DNA from: Phanerodontia chrysosporium
Lineage: Eukaryota > Basidiomycota > Agaricomycetes > Polyporales > Phanerochaetaceae
Direction of reading: 5' to 3'
NCBI GenBank assembly: GCA_001910725.1
Contig: MJGA01000002.1
Location: 1,116,001-1,180,000 of the forward strand
Length of the DNA stretch: 64,000 nucleotides
The translations under genes and the position numbers were made by a program. Of the stretch, positions 1 through 12,132 are shown piece after piece (the first letter of the stretch is position 1; each line of letters begins with the position of its first letter). The notes below the pieces were generated by a model. That model did not search any database, had not been told where the DNA came from, and saw only the letters and a list, made by a program, of their open reading frames with translations.

Positions 1-1397
1 TCAGAAATTTTGCAAAGGGCGACCTTGCGCTCTTTCTCCCGACGCGCAATTCTGTGACGAAGCCATGGGCTGCGTTTAACGGTGCGTTTCACCTGAACGG
101 GCAGGGTTTTCCTTCGCCCTATCGATGTGCAGAAAAATTAGGCTCAACGCCGAGATTTCTCCATTTTTCCAGTGTCCTTCCCCCACTACTTCCTGAAACC
201 GACGGGACACCTTGGCGAGCAGCTGAAGACCCGAGAATGGATCGTCGCCCGCATCACCTCCATAACGGAGGGCGTGGTGGACCACAAGGTACCAGAGAAA
301 TTTTTCCTTGGCTAGACCATCAAGGAGGCAGACAGCTGATTCTTCTGACGCGGCAGGACGCGAGCACGAACCCCTATGGTCTTGGGGATGGCGTCAAGTA
401 CTACATGCTGGAGGTCGAAGATTGGACACAGCCGTCTTCAACATCAAAGCGGCGGACCAGTGCGAAGAAGGGTTCGCTATCACCAACTCAATCGGCACCG
501 TCCGCTTTACCTGAGGCGGCAGCAGAGCCGACACCGGGGCCTCCGAATCCTGATGCAGAAGTTGAGGAGGCGTTCCCGTCACGATCGCCCACGTCTAGCC
601 ACTTTGCGTCTCGGGCGCGCGGGAACTCTGCGGCGTCGGCTGGGCCGTCGTCTCTCTCGCGGCTGCTGGCGCAGGCTCCACAGGACCACTCGTCTGAGAG
701 CAGCGCGCAGTCGCCGTCACCGCAGCCTCACAGTCCGCCGCCAGTGCCGACAACGCCGTCGCCTCAACCGCCAGCACCGTCACCAGCATCGTCGCCGCGG
801 CTGCCGCCCCAATCACAGCCGCAACCACCGCCATCGCCGTCCCACACGGTCGCGACGCCGCAGAGCATGACTGTTCCACTGCCCCTACGGTCAGGCTCGC
901 GCGCGTCGCGGCTCTCGTCGTCGTCGCGGATCTCGCGGGCACAGCTGCCGTTCCCGGGCGGGGCCGCAAAGGGCACGGCGACCACGGCGCTGGCGTCGGC
1001 GGAGCAGGTCGTGCCGGGGTCGGTGGGGTCAGTGTCGGAGACCGCGTTCAGCAGCAGCGCGGGCGGGTCGTCTGAGGGCTTCAGCGCGTCGCCGGACGGC
1101 TCGCCGACGGACGGACTGACGAGCGTGCTCGCGCACCACCGGCGGAGCCGCACGACGCAGTACCAGCCCGCGCGTGGCTCGCCGCTGAGCCCGACGGTCG
1201 CGCTGCCGGCGAGTGCGTCGTCGGGCGCGCTGCTGAACGGCGCCGAGGCCGGCCCGTCGTCCCCCACGGCGGGGCTGACGGCGCGCACGCGCCTCGCGAG
1301 CCTCGCGAGCAGCTGGGGCGTGTCGTTTGGGCGCAGGCGCGGGATGGACTCTCCGGGGCCGCCTGGCACGTCAGGCACGGTGAGCCAAGAGACGTAG
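1..1397 (+). CDS. ATG11: ATG11 autophagy scaffold, C-terminal part (5' end outside window)
   Basis: Atg11 is the scaffold that links cargo receptors to the autophagy machinery in selective autophagy. Exons are about 3-81, 173-288 and 357-1397; the two introns are GT-AG and the phases close. The first 100 or so residues match the conserved C-terminal domain shared with FIP200: a GDLALFLPTRN strand, KPWAAFN, FPHYFLK, then EWIVARITSI and NPYGLGDGVKYYMLEVEDW. After this comes a disordered tail of about 310 residues rich in Ser, Pro, Gln and Ala, which is usual in basidiomycete Atg11. The reading frame is already open at base 3, so the start and most of the coiled-coil body lie upstream. I am confident of the family; the exact function of the tail is unknown. 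Confidence 0.85.
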   Translation, partial: RNFAKGDLALFLPTRNSVTKPWAAFNGAFHLNGQGFPSPYRCAEKLGSTPRFLHFSSVLPPLLPETDGTPWRAAEDPRMDRRPHHLHNGGRGGPQGTREIFPWLDHQGGRQLILLTRQDASTNPYGLGDGVKYYMLEVEDWTQPSSTSKRRTSAKKGSLSPTQSAPSALPEAAAEPTPGPPNPDAEVEEAFPSRSPTSSHFASRARGNSAASAGPSSLSRLLAQAPQDHSSESSAQSPSPQPHSPPPVPTTPSPQPPAPSPASSPRLPPQSQPQPPPSPSHTVATPQSMTVPLPLRSGSRASRLSSSSRISRAQLPFPGGAAKGTATTALASAEQVVPGSVGSVSETAFSSSAGGSSEGFSASPDGSPTDGLTSVLAHHRRSRTTQYQPARGSPLSPTVALPASASSGALLNGAEAGPSSPTAGLTARTRLASLASSWGVSFGRRRGMDSPGPPGTSGTVSQET

Positions 1398-3210
1398 CGG
1401 TGGCCCTGGCGCAGGTGCCTGGCTATCGCGTCGCGGGTAGGAGGAAAGGTGGTGGCGAGCGCGTGGTGATGCGCGGTTTATCCGTTTGGACGATGTGTTT
1501 CTGTTCTCTGCATGCTCTATCACGCAGCCATCTGGATGTTGCTCTATATTTTGCTGTCGAAGTTTGCCGTGTTTGCTATGATGATACCGCTCCCGAAGCT
1601 TAACGCAAAGCGAAGGGTCTTTTTCACATGACCGCTATATCGAGAACGATGCTCCTGCTGCTACCGACGGTCTTCTGCTACGTCTGCTGGCCATGTAGAC
1701 TAGAGTATCACAGGGATCTTCCGCTGAATACTGGTGCGGGTCTCATTGCTCGACAGTGCAAGTGCAGCATTGACGGGAGTGCTTAGTGTCCTACCTATCT
1801 CTTCACATCTAGTCCAATAGAGTCCTCTACAGGACTTCATGATAGCGTGCTCTGTGACCACCAAGGAATTCACCAGAATAAGGTCTGCAATATGAATTTT
1901 CGCACGTAGCTAGGTCGTGTCGAAACAAGATACTACTCTAGCAGACAGGCCAGCTTTCTTCTCGTGCCCGATTTGACGGAGTGTTGCCTTTGATCGAGTG
2001 TTCGCAGGGATCCAGGGGTAGCTGCGCCAGAGATAATTACGGCTGGATTGGTCTCGTGGACGGCCAGGGGCAGGCGTTGGAGATGCTGTGCCCAGTGTGC
2101 GCGGGTGGCGTCCTGAAGATCCAGTATTTCGCCGGTGCTGGCTAAACGGTTTCGAGGACGCTGCCCTGGCGCTGCCTGGTGCGGCCTTGAGCAGGACGCC
2201 ATTCAGTCGACCTCCTCCTCGATAACGATAGCCGTTGAGACAGGGGCCCATTTGCAAAAGCGACAAACCTTGGGCGAGCGCTGCAGCAGACACAGGCCGC
2301 TAGCGACCCGCCCCATGCTCAGCGATACTGGGACCGTCGCGCGCCATGGCATCCCGTTAAGGCAAGTGGGGCGGATCTGAATGGGCCGCATGTGATCTGA
2401 TGAGTGTGAGCGGAAGCAATCCGGGCCGCCGTCACCTCATGTCGGTGAAAGTGCCCCGCACTTGGCCTTTCGAGGACAACACAGCGGACGGCGGCGGCGA
2501 GCAGAAGTCGTCCCAACCCAGGCGAGCAGCGCAACAAGGGTCCGAGTCCAGGGCCGCTCGTCGTCGCCCTCAGTCGCCATTCGCGGCGGAGGCGCGCGGT
2601 TTTGTGTCTTGATCTGCCCCACGTGCTCGATCTATCGTCGCTGAGAAACTCTCCGCGTCGCTGGCGCCCAGGCGCAGGACTCGCGTCGACCCTCGAGGAG
2701 GGGAAAAGCCCCCGGCATGCGCACATCCCACAGGCCCACCAACCTGCTATCACTACCTGGCAGACGAGAAGCACCGTCCACAAACTAGCTTTTTGCCTTG
2801 ACGACGTCCTCCAGCGAGCACCGCGGCGGAAGCCAGCCCTCCGGGACATGGAACGGGGCAGAACACCCTCCAACGGAGATTTGATGGCCCCCCGGTCGTC
2901 TCGTCCCAGATGGTTCCTGTCTCTGACTCCAGAATTCCCCAGATTCGAGGCCCCGAGCCAATGGGAGCCCTCAGCCCCCGGGGAAGAGCCTGGGGACAAC
3001 GCGGGGAAATGATGCGCATGGGGAATTCCTGGAGAAACTCCTTCAGGCCGGTCAGCTGGTCCTTGCGGTCCAAGGCTCGCTTGCAATACAGCCCATCATC
3101 CCATCCCGGACACTATAAAGTCATGTCCTGCGCTTCTCCCCGAATCGTCTTCAACTTCTTGAAGTTCCTCCGTCGCTCACACCCTCACCCCCTCCTTCCG
3201 CATCACAACC
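1398..3210. other. intergenic, ATG11 3' side and sugar-transporter promoter
   Basis: No credible gene. Open frames on both strands, up to 255 codons on the minus strand at 2319-3086, have no domain, no splice logic and a random composition. The right part holds several CCCCGG/CCCCGGGG stretches (for example near 2977-2985) that resemble GC-rich carbon-repressor sites, which would suit a sugar-transporter promoter; this is only suggestive. Confidence 0.5.
3114..3119 (+). promoter_or_regulatory. TATA box of the sugar transporter
   Basis: TATAAA lies 97 bp before the start codon of the sugar transporter, followed by a pyrimidine-rich stretch up to the ATG. Its position and context fit a core promoter. 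Confidence 0.55.
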
Positions 3211-5117
3211 ATGGGTGGTGGTCCTGCTGTCGCTGGTGTCACCGGTGAGGGTTACCTCCAATATGTCAACCCCAAGCGGACATGGTACAACAACAAGCGG
3301 CTCATGATCCTCAACGCATGGATCGTGTTGTAGTAAGTAGCCATGGCCTATCGAATGCCCCCTTGCACGTTGACTCACATGGTTCCCAAGCCTCATTACC
3401 TCCTCCACGAACGGTTACGATGGCTCCCTCATGAACTCGTTCGAGTCCCTCGACCGCTGGAATGATTACTTTGGCACGCCCAAGGGTGGCAGGCTTGGTC
3501 TCCTCAACGCCATCCAGGTTCGTCCGCTACTGACCCTTGACGACGCCCTGAATTGACCGCTATCTCCCTCAGAACATTGGATCTCTGGCGGCCTACCCCT
3601 TCGCGCCCTACATGTCCGACGGCCTCGGTCGTAGGCTCACCGTCTGGATTGGTGCCGTCATCATGTTGGCGGGTGTCGCCGTTCAGGCCGCAGCCAATCG
3701 TCTCAACATGTTCTACGCTGCCCGGTGAGTTGCTTCCATATTTTTTGCCGGCGGCCCGCGACTTACGCGCCTGTCCAGTTTCGTCATTGGCTTCGGTCTC
3801 ACTTTCGCCACCAACTCAGGGCCTCTCTTCGTTACGGAAATTGCGTACCCACCCTACCGTCCACAGCTGACAGCCCTGTACAACTCGCTTTGGTACTCCG
3901 GTAACATTGTGTACGTGCGCTCCTCAGCTGTCACCTCCGATAAGGCTCGCTGACATCGGCTTGACACAGCGCTTCATGGACTTGCTTCGGTACCGAGTTC
4001 ATCACCAACAACTGGTCGTGGCGCATTCCCTCGCTCCTCCAGGGTCTGCCATCCGTCTTCCAGTTCTTCCTCATTCTCTTTGGCCCCGAGTCCCCGCGTT
4101 GGCTCGTCAGCAAGGGCAAGGAGAGCCAGGCGCTTAGGACGCTCGCGCACTACCATGCCGATGGCGACGAGACCGACCCGCTCGTCCTGTACGAGTTTAA
4201 TGAGATCAAGGCCGGCATCGAGCTCGACCGTGAGGTGTCCTCCACCGTCGGCTGGTCTGCCCTCTGGTCTACGCCTGGCAACCGCCGCCGTATGATCATC
4301 ATTATCGCGATTGCGTTCTTCTCACAGTGGTCCGGTAATGGCCTTGTCTCATACTACCTCAATGCGGTCTTCGACACTATCGGTATCACGAACGCCACGA
4401 TCAAGCTCCTCATCACTGCGTACGTCCCTCGTTCATTGTCACATCTGGTGTTTGCTGACTAGTGTCGTAGCATTCTCGCCATCTGGAACCTGTTCTGGGC
4501 TGTATTGGCGTCCTTTGCAGTCGAGCGCGTTGGTCGCCGCATCCTCTTCCTTACCTCGGCTGCCGGCATGCTTTTGTTCTTCACTCTCCAGACCATCTGC
4601 TCTGCTCAGTATGCTCTGCACAAGAACGACGCGGCAGCTCACGCTGTCATCGCATTCATCTTCTTGTTCTACGCATTCTACGAGTACGTCGTGCCCATCA
4701 TTCTTATTTACCATTGCTCATGTACTCTGCAGTCTTGCGTTCACGCCTCTGATCGTCTCGTACACCGTCGAGATCCTGCCGTACAGCGTCCGTGCGAAGG
4801 GCTTCAACATCTTCAACTTCTCCGTCTCGCTGTCAATCATCTTCAACCAGTACATCAACCCGATCGCCCTCGACCACATCGGCTGGAAGTACTACATCGT
4901 CTACTGCTGCTGGCTTGCGTTCGAGTTCGTCTTCCTCTACGTCTTCATCGTCGAGACCAAGGGCCTCTCGCTCGAGGAGACCGCTGCGCTGTTCGACGGC
5001 GAGGAGGCTGCCCGTGCGCTCACCAACGCGACACACGAGATCCGCAACGACGACGTCCACGACGAGAAGGCCTCGGGCTCGGGCGCGTACACGCCACCAC
5101 ACGAGCTGAAGGCGTAA
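3211..5117 (+). CDS. MFS sugar transporter (sugar porter family, lactose-permease-like)
   Basis: Plasma-membrane sugar/proton symporter of the 12-TM sugar porter family. Seven exons (3211-3332, 3391-3517, 3573-3724, 3779-3910, 3970-4419, 4471-4683, 4733-5117) give 526 residues with all phases closing. Family signatures are visible: GRR in the N-terminal half, PESPRWL after TM6, a second GRR-type motif (VERVGRR) and the C-terminal VETKGLSLEE. The N-terminus (YLQYVNPKRTWYNNKRLMILN) and the NGYDGSLMNSF stretch of TM1 are typical of fungal lactose permease/hexose transporter relatives such as LAC12. The substrate cannot be told from sequence; lactose, cellobiose or a hexose are all possible. The gene is intact. 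Confidence 0.9.
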
Positions 5118-8092
5118 GCCTCTCTTCCTCCATCATCCCTTTCTCGTTATCTGGATTGTACTTGCGATTGTTTCCCCCTCTTCCCCCGCGTTCTTGTATA
5201 TGACATCTCGCACGGCCACATTCTACGCGTACACAGTAGTATTGCCCACACACATCTCTCACGATGCTCGCGTGTTGCCTGCTTACCTCCTTGGACATGT
5301 CCGCCGCCAACGAGGTTGTACGATTAGCCACGAAAATACCATCGCTCGTAATACATGCTGGATATTTTTTTGCTCTGATGCTCCATTATGATGCCCCCTT
5401 CCGTGGAGGCTGTGTGCAAGGCCCCGTCCCGGACAGGGCTGCTCCTGCCGCGAGCGGCCAGCCGTCAACGCACCATGTGCTACACGCTCCGATCGCCTCT
5501 CGTCTTCTTTGCGTCTGACGCACGGGCGGCGCGCGCGCGAACCCATGCCAGCACAACTGCACCCGTACTGCGGGCATTCACAGCCAGTGTGACGGCCAAA
5601 GCAGCGGTGCTGGAGTGGTGCTGGCCGCGTGTGCGACCACGGTGCGAAATTTTTTTTGGCTTGCGCACTTTGCGGTCTCGGGCCCCCTCCGCCCTCGGGG
5701 CCAGTCTGGCACTGGCGCACCGTGCGCGCGCCGGTGCCGTCCAAGCGGGTGGAACGCAGCATTCGCACAGGGGGAAAGAAGCCGCCTTGGCGAGATGCGT
5801 GCTTTGCGCTGCCGCGAGCTGGCATGCCTTCGTATCATATGCACGAGAGATCCGGGCGGCGCAGGACGGCGCAAGTATGGAGTCGCTGTCTGTTGCCTGT
5901 CGAACTCTGAGCCTGTTCGTGGCTGCCACGCCGGGATGGCGCCCCGTGCGGGGCCCCACGCGCAGCAGCGTCGACCTGAGACAGCATCACCCGCCCGTTC
6001 CGGGGACGTGCGCTGCCCGCACGCGCACCGTGGGAGGCATGTGGCGGCGGCACGGTGAGCCCGGCGTGCGCAAAGGGTCCTGCGGGTGCAGGCGTCATCG
6101 CGTGCTTCCATTGTGCGGACAGGGGGGCACACCCTGCCGCCTGAAGCACAGCGGTGAGTCTAGAGGGGGAAAACTCTATTGGCGGAGACGCTTCGCCCTC
6201 GCCCTCCAGGGTTCCGTATTCACAGGACAGCGAGCGGCCGTGTTGCGTCAGAGCCGCGCCGGGCCCGCGTGCCCGCCCGCGCAGATTGTCGCGCACTGGC
6301 AGGGGACGCAGTGAGAAGGGGCGGAGAAGAGGGGACGGTCATCCGCGGGGCAGTGCGATGCGATAGAGCCTGCCACCGGAGCCTGCCTATGGACGAGAGC
6401 GCTGCCGCGGCGGACCCGTCCCAGTCTGCGTCGATCGCGCGTCCGCACGCGGGAGCGACGCCGCCCAGAGCGAGCAGAGTTGGCACCAGATCAGGCGGAT
6501 GCAGCGGACGACGCGCCGACCACAAACTCAAACAATAATATACACGCACCGCGGGCAGCTGCTTAGCCCTTCCATCGTCATGGTGCGGGGCTAGGCCGCT
6601 TTTGGGCGGCGGCGTCCGGGTGTGCGGGCCCTGATCTCCAGCGGCGAGATGCGACAAGCAGATTGAGGAAACATGCGCGAGCGTGAACGCAGTGCACCCA
6701 GACAAATTCGCTGCCGAATTTCAACGGATATTATCTCGATCATTAGTTACCCGTCCCGTCCGTCGGTGTGGCGTTGCAGGGACCACGGATAGTACAGCGC
6801 TGCCCTCGAGGGCCGTGGCAACTCTTCGCTTGCTCAATTGTAGAGTTCAGCCTCCTGATGCACGAACCTGTTGCGCATGATATGCAAGTCAGTCACGCGC
6901 CCGGAAAGTTAAATAGCTATTCATTAATGAGGGGTCTGGTGCCGATACTAACCGTTTGCGCCTCCCGACCGCGATTTCTTCTGGTCTTCTCCTGCGGCGG
7001 CCAGGCGCAGCTCGTTGACAGTCTTACAACATGTGACACTCGGCATACAAGGATGCTGTGGCGCTGAGATGTGAGCTTACCGCCTGCAGCCATAGACCGC
7101 TTTACCGGCTATGTATGATAGAAGCGGTATCGCGCGCAAAAGACGCGACTGACAGACTGACGTAGACCTGAGAAACGTCGTGGTCGCACTGCTATGGGAA
7201 TGCATCAATGCTATTCTGCGAGGATTGTAAAGCAAGAGCAGGTGGGCCCACCGTGTGTCGAGTCCCACCGCATGCCAAGCACCAGTCCATTGTGCTGGAG
7301 CGTCAGTCGTCATGCTCTGCGCACGGGTTAAACCTCTATACTTCAACATCCTATCGTTGTTGAGTTGCCCGCAATCGAGTGACGTTGGTACGGCCCTTCC
7401 TAGGGCAGACAGCTCGACAAGGCTTCTAGCCTGATCGATCGCACCCGTGTTGAAGAATCAGCAGGAAGGGGGTCTAGACAGCTGACGACCACCTCGTTCC
7501 CGCACAGACGTGGAAGCCACCATCTCCTGGTCCAGTCCCGTGCACCAATGTCCCCATGTCGAGAAGGCCCTACGCCTGCGCCGGGACTAGAGACCGTGGG
7601 ATGTCCTTGCTCGCGCACCGCACGGCTTCCGACTGATGGTAGACCACTGGAAGTGCGGCATGTCGATGAAATGCGGGTCGGAATCACAGCCTCTACCGCT
7701 CTTCTCCGGCAGAGGGCAGTGGGTATACAGTCGAAGTCATTGTTATACGTACTCAAGCCCGCGAACGTACATCAGCCTTCGGAGCTCCATTTAGGCTGGT
7801 TGACACTGTCTCACAGGTTCCCATGCAAGTTGCAATTCCAGCATCTAGTACTCGCTGTCATTGGGAACATGCAACAAGCACGTGTTTGTCACTCACCGGC
7901 TTTGACATACATAGCGGGGATTTTCATGAACCTGTGAATGAGATTGTCTATCCTCTCTCACGTCTTCATACGCTGGCGTCCACTTGCGTGAGACTGGTTA
8001 GAAACTCTCCGGAAAGCACGCATATCATTCCAGTCCTCGGTACAATATGGTAGGCCTCATACGATACTTTATAGTGTCCAGAACACGTGTAC
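5118..8092. other. gene-poor region of about 3 kb
   Basis: I find no supportable gene between the sugar transporter and the 3' end of SEC24. The left half (5300-6500) is very GC-rich, so stop codons are rare and overlapping long frames appear on both strands (up to 308 codons); their composition (Arg, Ala, Cys, His) and mutual overlap mark them as chance. The right half (6700-8000) has normal composition with frequent stops. No terminal repeats, integrase or transposase motifs were seen. Confidence 0.5.
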
Positions 8093-11000
8093 TTAGTAAT
8101 TGCCGCCATTGACCTGTTCAGAAGTCGGTTATTTTCGAAGGACGCCAGGAGCTCGTAGACACACACCTTATCCTTGAGCTGTGAGATGAACTGCTGATAG
8201 CTCGGCAGGACGTCCGACCGATCCTGGATGAGGCAGCTGAGTGCCCACAAGCGGAGAGCCGGCTCGCCGTCCTCCTTTACGACATACAGGTGTGGCCAGT
8301 ACGGGCCGCGACGCATCTCACGGGTCTTTTGGATGATGGCGTTAATGCGCTGGTTGAACGGATTATCTAGCAGCGGCAGGGTCGTCTGTAGATGGCTAGG
8401 TGAGAGACAATTGGCTAAAGATATTAGGTGAGGTTTACCTTTCCGCCGCGCAAGACTTCGTAGCTTGGCAGGTTGAAGACGTCGACGATAAGCTGAGGCA
8501 CTGCATCTCGGCCAACCCAGAGGAAGATAGTCTGGCCATCGTCAATCATGTAAAGACCGTGCCTCTCTAGACGCTCAGACGTGAGCGGCAACGGTGGAGG
8601 CATGATGACACCGTTCTCGCCAACGGTTCCACACTAGACGACAGTCAGATCGTGTCTTATACGGTCGAGCGTAAAGCTTACCTCTGGGGGCATGTTGTGC
8701 AGTGAATAGAAGTTCGGGTAGATGTACGGCATCAACAGTTGGGACGGCAGCGAGGTCAATAGCGCCTGCGCATACGCCCTAAGATCTGGCGGTATCTGCG
8801 CGCTCTGCCTGATGCCGACGTTCTTGAGCAGACCGAGAACAAGCACCGGCAGCATCTTCAGGTTCTCAGAGATGGCGAGTTGGGCGCTTGCTCCGGCGCC
8901 TGCCGCAGTCATGCTCGCCTTGTACGCCTGCAGGATCTCAACGAGCTTGTTGAATAGAGCATCGCGAGCGTCCTCGAGTTTGTGCGTGATGCATCGCTCG
9001 ACGGCCTTGTTCGCGAGAAGGGTAGCGATAGCCACCTGGTCGGCAGATGCGAAGACTTCGGAGAGATTGCTGGTCGTAGGGAATGCAGTGGTCACAACAC
9101 GGATGCGACGCTCGCCTGGGAGAAGAGTTTGTCAAAACGGAGCCGAGAAGAGCCCTCAGAAAAACTCACCATAGCATGTGGTATGGAGGATGGCAGTCTG
9201 GAAGACCACGAAAGGCGCCGTGATGGTATCCTCGATCTGAACCTCGATGGCATACGAGAGATCCTGGGGTACGGCGGGCATAGCCAGGAGATCGGTGGAG
9301 CGAACAAAGAAATTTCCATGGAATGAAGACATCCGCAGATCTGTGGAAGCGTAAGGATGTAGGCTGCTATTGGTACGCAACTATGATGCTTACTCTTTGA
9401 CGCACGGACGCGCATGACCGCCTCCAGCATGATTGGTTGCGCCAGCACCGAGCCGAACTCATGAGCAAACTTGATCGCATCCTCCGTCCGAGCGTTGAAT
9501 GCAGGATAGAAATAGGTCTGGCCAGCGGTGTAGTGGGGCAAGCAGGCTATACGCGGTAATTCAGCGATTGGTCCTGACAAACATAGGCACACGCATACCG
9601 AGAGTAGCGACGTCCTGATAGCCCGCGCTGAAGAGGAACATATCGACCGAAACCTGAGCCCTCGAGCACTCGATGGCGAACGTTTTGTAGAATGGCGACG
9701 CAGCCTGGAGAAGGCCAGACTCCTGAAGCGGTATTGAGTCGCTGAATTGCGGTCGCGTGACGCTGACGTACCTTCGACGTCCGAGGATCTTTGGGTCCTC
9801 CCTGTTCTTCAAAGCACCAACACCAACCGAAGGCAAGCTTGACGACAACACGATAATCTTTCCACCGATAGACGACTATTGGAGAGTGTCAAAAGCGGTC
9901 GAATGCACAGGTACGAGTGACTGACCATGAGCTGGAACCCAGCCTGCAGAGCAGGGCCAAGAGCGCTGCCAATGATGTGGTTGTCCTGGAACATGTCGCC
10001 CAGACGGCCAAGCAGTGCTTCAAGGGATGCACGAGCTTCAGACAAGTTGACGAGAAGGTCTGTGGGCTTAGGCAAGAAAACGTCCTCGACATCCGATACG
10101 ACCAGCATTGAAGACTCAGTAGTGCCGGGCTGTCGCGTTATAAGCATGGGAACTATGCAGCAGAGGAATCACGTATAACTCACAGGCATGGAGAAGAAGT
10201 ATAGCGATGTATCAAACGCGATAATGGCCACCTTTGTCCTGCCATTCTCATCGGGTATGCGGTCGAGGTTCTCCAAGATGGTGCGTGTCGCAGTGGCGAC
10301 CATTCCCGACTGAACTGCACTGTGGCTGACGTCGATGAGGAATATGTACACTGCCGGCTGAGGCGGTCGGACCATGTATTCTGTTGGTGCAACAAATTCG
10401 ACAACGCCGTGGTTTAGCTCCGGACGCGCCCATCTGTCTCCTGGCTGGTTCCTAGCTTGGTCCCAGTCAAAGAGTTGAGGAACTTCGTTCGAGAGCGAGC
10501 ACATGCAGCATCGCCAGCTGTAAAGAACTCACTTGAGAATCTAGTACCATGCAACATCCCGCAGAGACTTACCGATTGCCTCCATCTATGAACTGCACGT
10601 ATGGATTGATGTACGTCCTACAGCGTCTGCAGCGAGCGATGACGGTATCTGTCACAAGTGGAACAGGCTCATCGCCTTCCTTCAACGAGCGATACGGCGT
10701 AAGAATTAGGCCAAGAGGGATATTCGACTTCTTCAATAGAGCGTTCGTAGTGGGAATGGCGTTCAACGTAGAGCGTTGGTACGTGTGATCGGCATTGGCA
10801 AGGGGATTAGGGGATATGCATGAATTAGGTGGAAGGACTATTTCCGGCGGCGGTTGCGAGAGCTCGCGAGGGTCTGGAGGAGATGTCAGGAGGTTGGTGG
10901 TATACAGTCGGAGCCCCTTCTGGCCCATGTTCATTTGTCCGAACTGGTCGACCAAGTTGTTGAGTCCCGTCTGGGGCTGGCCGTACATTGGCGGCTGAGG

Positions 11001-11495
11001 CGCATTAATATACTCGGGTTCCGGAGGGGCGCCATAGTACGGAGGCTGTCCGCCCATCTGCTGCTGCTGTTGCTGGAACTGATTCTCTGTGGCCAGACCG
11101 GGAGTAAAGAGTTGTCCGGGCTGAGGAGCGGGTGCCGGAGCAGTACCATACGTCCCACCATTCAGATTGTCACCTACACCATAGTAGGCTTGGGTCTGCC
11201 CGGCGGCGTACTGGCGGCGTTTCGTGTGGTGAGCAGCGGGAGCGGGGCTTGAGGAGGGGGCAAGTCCGGGATCCATGGCAGGAGGTTCCCAGGAGGTCTG
11301 GCCAGTAGCGGTCTCTGATGCCCCGCGTTAGAGTATGTGAGGCAAAGCGTGCATTTATGTACTCACCGATGAACAAGTAACGCTGGTGAGTAGGTTCCCT
11401 GCGGGACGTGAGCATCCCGACTGGTGTAGACTGTCTTGCTATACTCACCACTCAGCGGTCCAGCCTGGAGGCAGCTGTTGAGCTGGAGAAGCCAT
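8093..11495 (-). CDS. SEC24: SEC24, COPII cargo-adaptor subunit with N-terminal WW domain
   Basis: Sec24 forms the inner COPII coat with Sec23 and selects cargo at ER exit sites. Exons in transcript order: 11495-11449, 11398-11367, 11314-10573, 10517-10184, 10129-9926, 9875-9599, 9546-9394, 9340-9170, 9115-8682, 8633-8439, 8385-8167, 8113-8093 (942 residues). A Cys4 zinc finger (CRRC...CCMC) is followed by the trunk ([25 protein letters not shown]), beta-sandwich, helical region and a gelsolin-like end ([27 protein letters not shown]). The first three exons encode a WW domain (Trp12 and Trp35, LPPGW...SWEPP), then a Gln/Pro-rich linker with PPYY and PPMY. Within exon 6 a 30-nt GT-AG segment (9742-9771) is read through in frame, adding about 10 residues to a conserved stretch. 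No frameshift. Divergent from the MFS gene. Confidence 0.93.
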
Positions 11496-12132
11496 TTGGA
11501 CGATATGGCAGCGAGACGTAGGGAGAGATGAAAGCCGAAGGAGTTACACCGCGTCTGGGTTCCACGTCACCGCGTTCAGCGAGTCCGAGCTGGGCGGAGG
11601 ATGTGGGCTTAGCACGCCGTGGTCGGGCTGCGGATGGGCGAGGGAGACGACGGAGACACGTACGCGAAAAGTTGGCGAGCGACGTGGACGTTTTCAAGCT
11701 TGAGACGACCGACACCCGACACTGCGACGCACTGATACGCCAGACGTGGTGGCGCCCATATTGGGCGCCGTCCACGTGGTCATTGCCTCTTTCAGTTACG
11801 TTCTAGCCCACCCAAGTCTCCACTTTTCTTTAGCCATTCGTCTCCTCGTATAACGAAGTAAGCCCTGGTACGTGACTCAAGACAACCCCTAGTTTCTCAT
11901 GCATATGCCCAAGGCTTTGCACCAGCCGAGAGCTCGCTTTGGGCTTGGTAGTAAACGGCTCCCACATATCCCGACGTTTTTCCGGTGAGTAATCGCACTA
12001 CCATAGGGCTTGCGAGACGCTTATACCGTACGGTCTCTACCCCATGACCGTACGCAGCGATCGCTACGCCTAGACGCTTTCTTACAGGTTTTAAAAGCTT
12101 CTCGTGTACTCACCATCATCCACTCTGCCGCC
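11496..12132. other. divergent promoter region between SEC24 and the BSC6-like permease
   Basis: 637 bp between two divergent start codons. No gene. It presumably carries both promoters; no clear TATA box or repeated operator stands out. Confidence 0.5.

Noticed and set aside
2319..3086. 255-codon frame on the minus strand before the sugar transporter
   Set aside because: No recognisable motif, low-complexity Arg/Gly/Ser composition, and it sits where a promoter is expected.
5388..6314. 308-codon open frame on the plus strand, with several overlapping long frames on the other strand
   Set aside because: Very GC-rich DNA lacks stops by chance; the translation is Arg/Ala/Cys-rich, has no domain, and competing frames of similar length overlap it.
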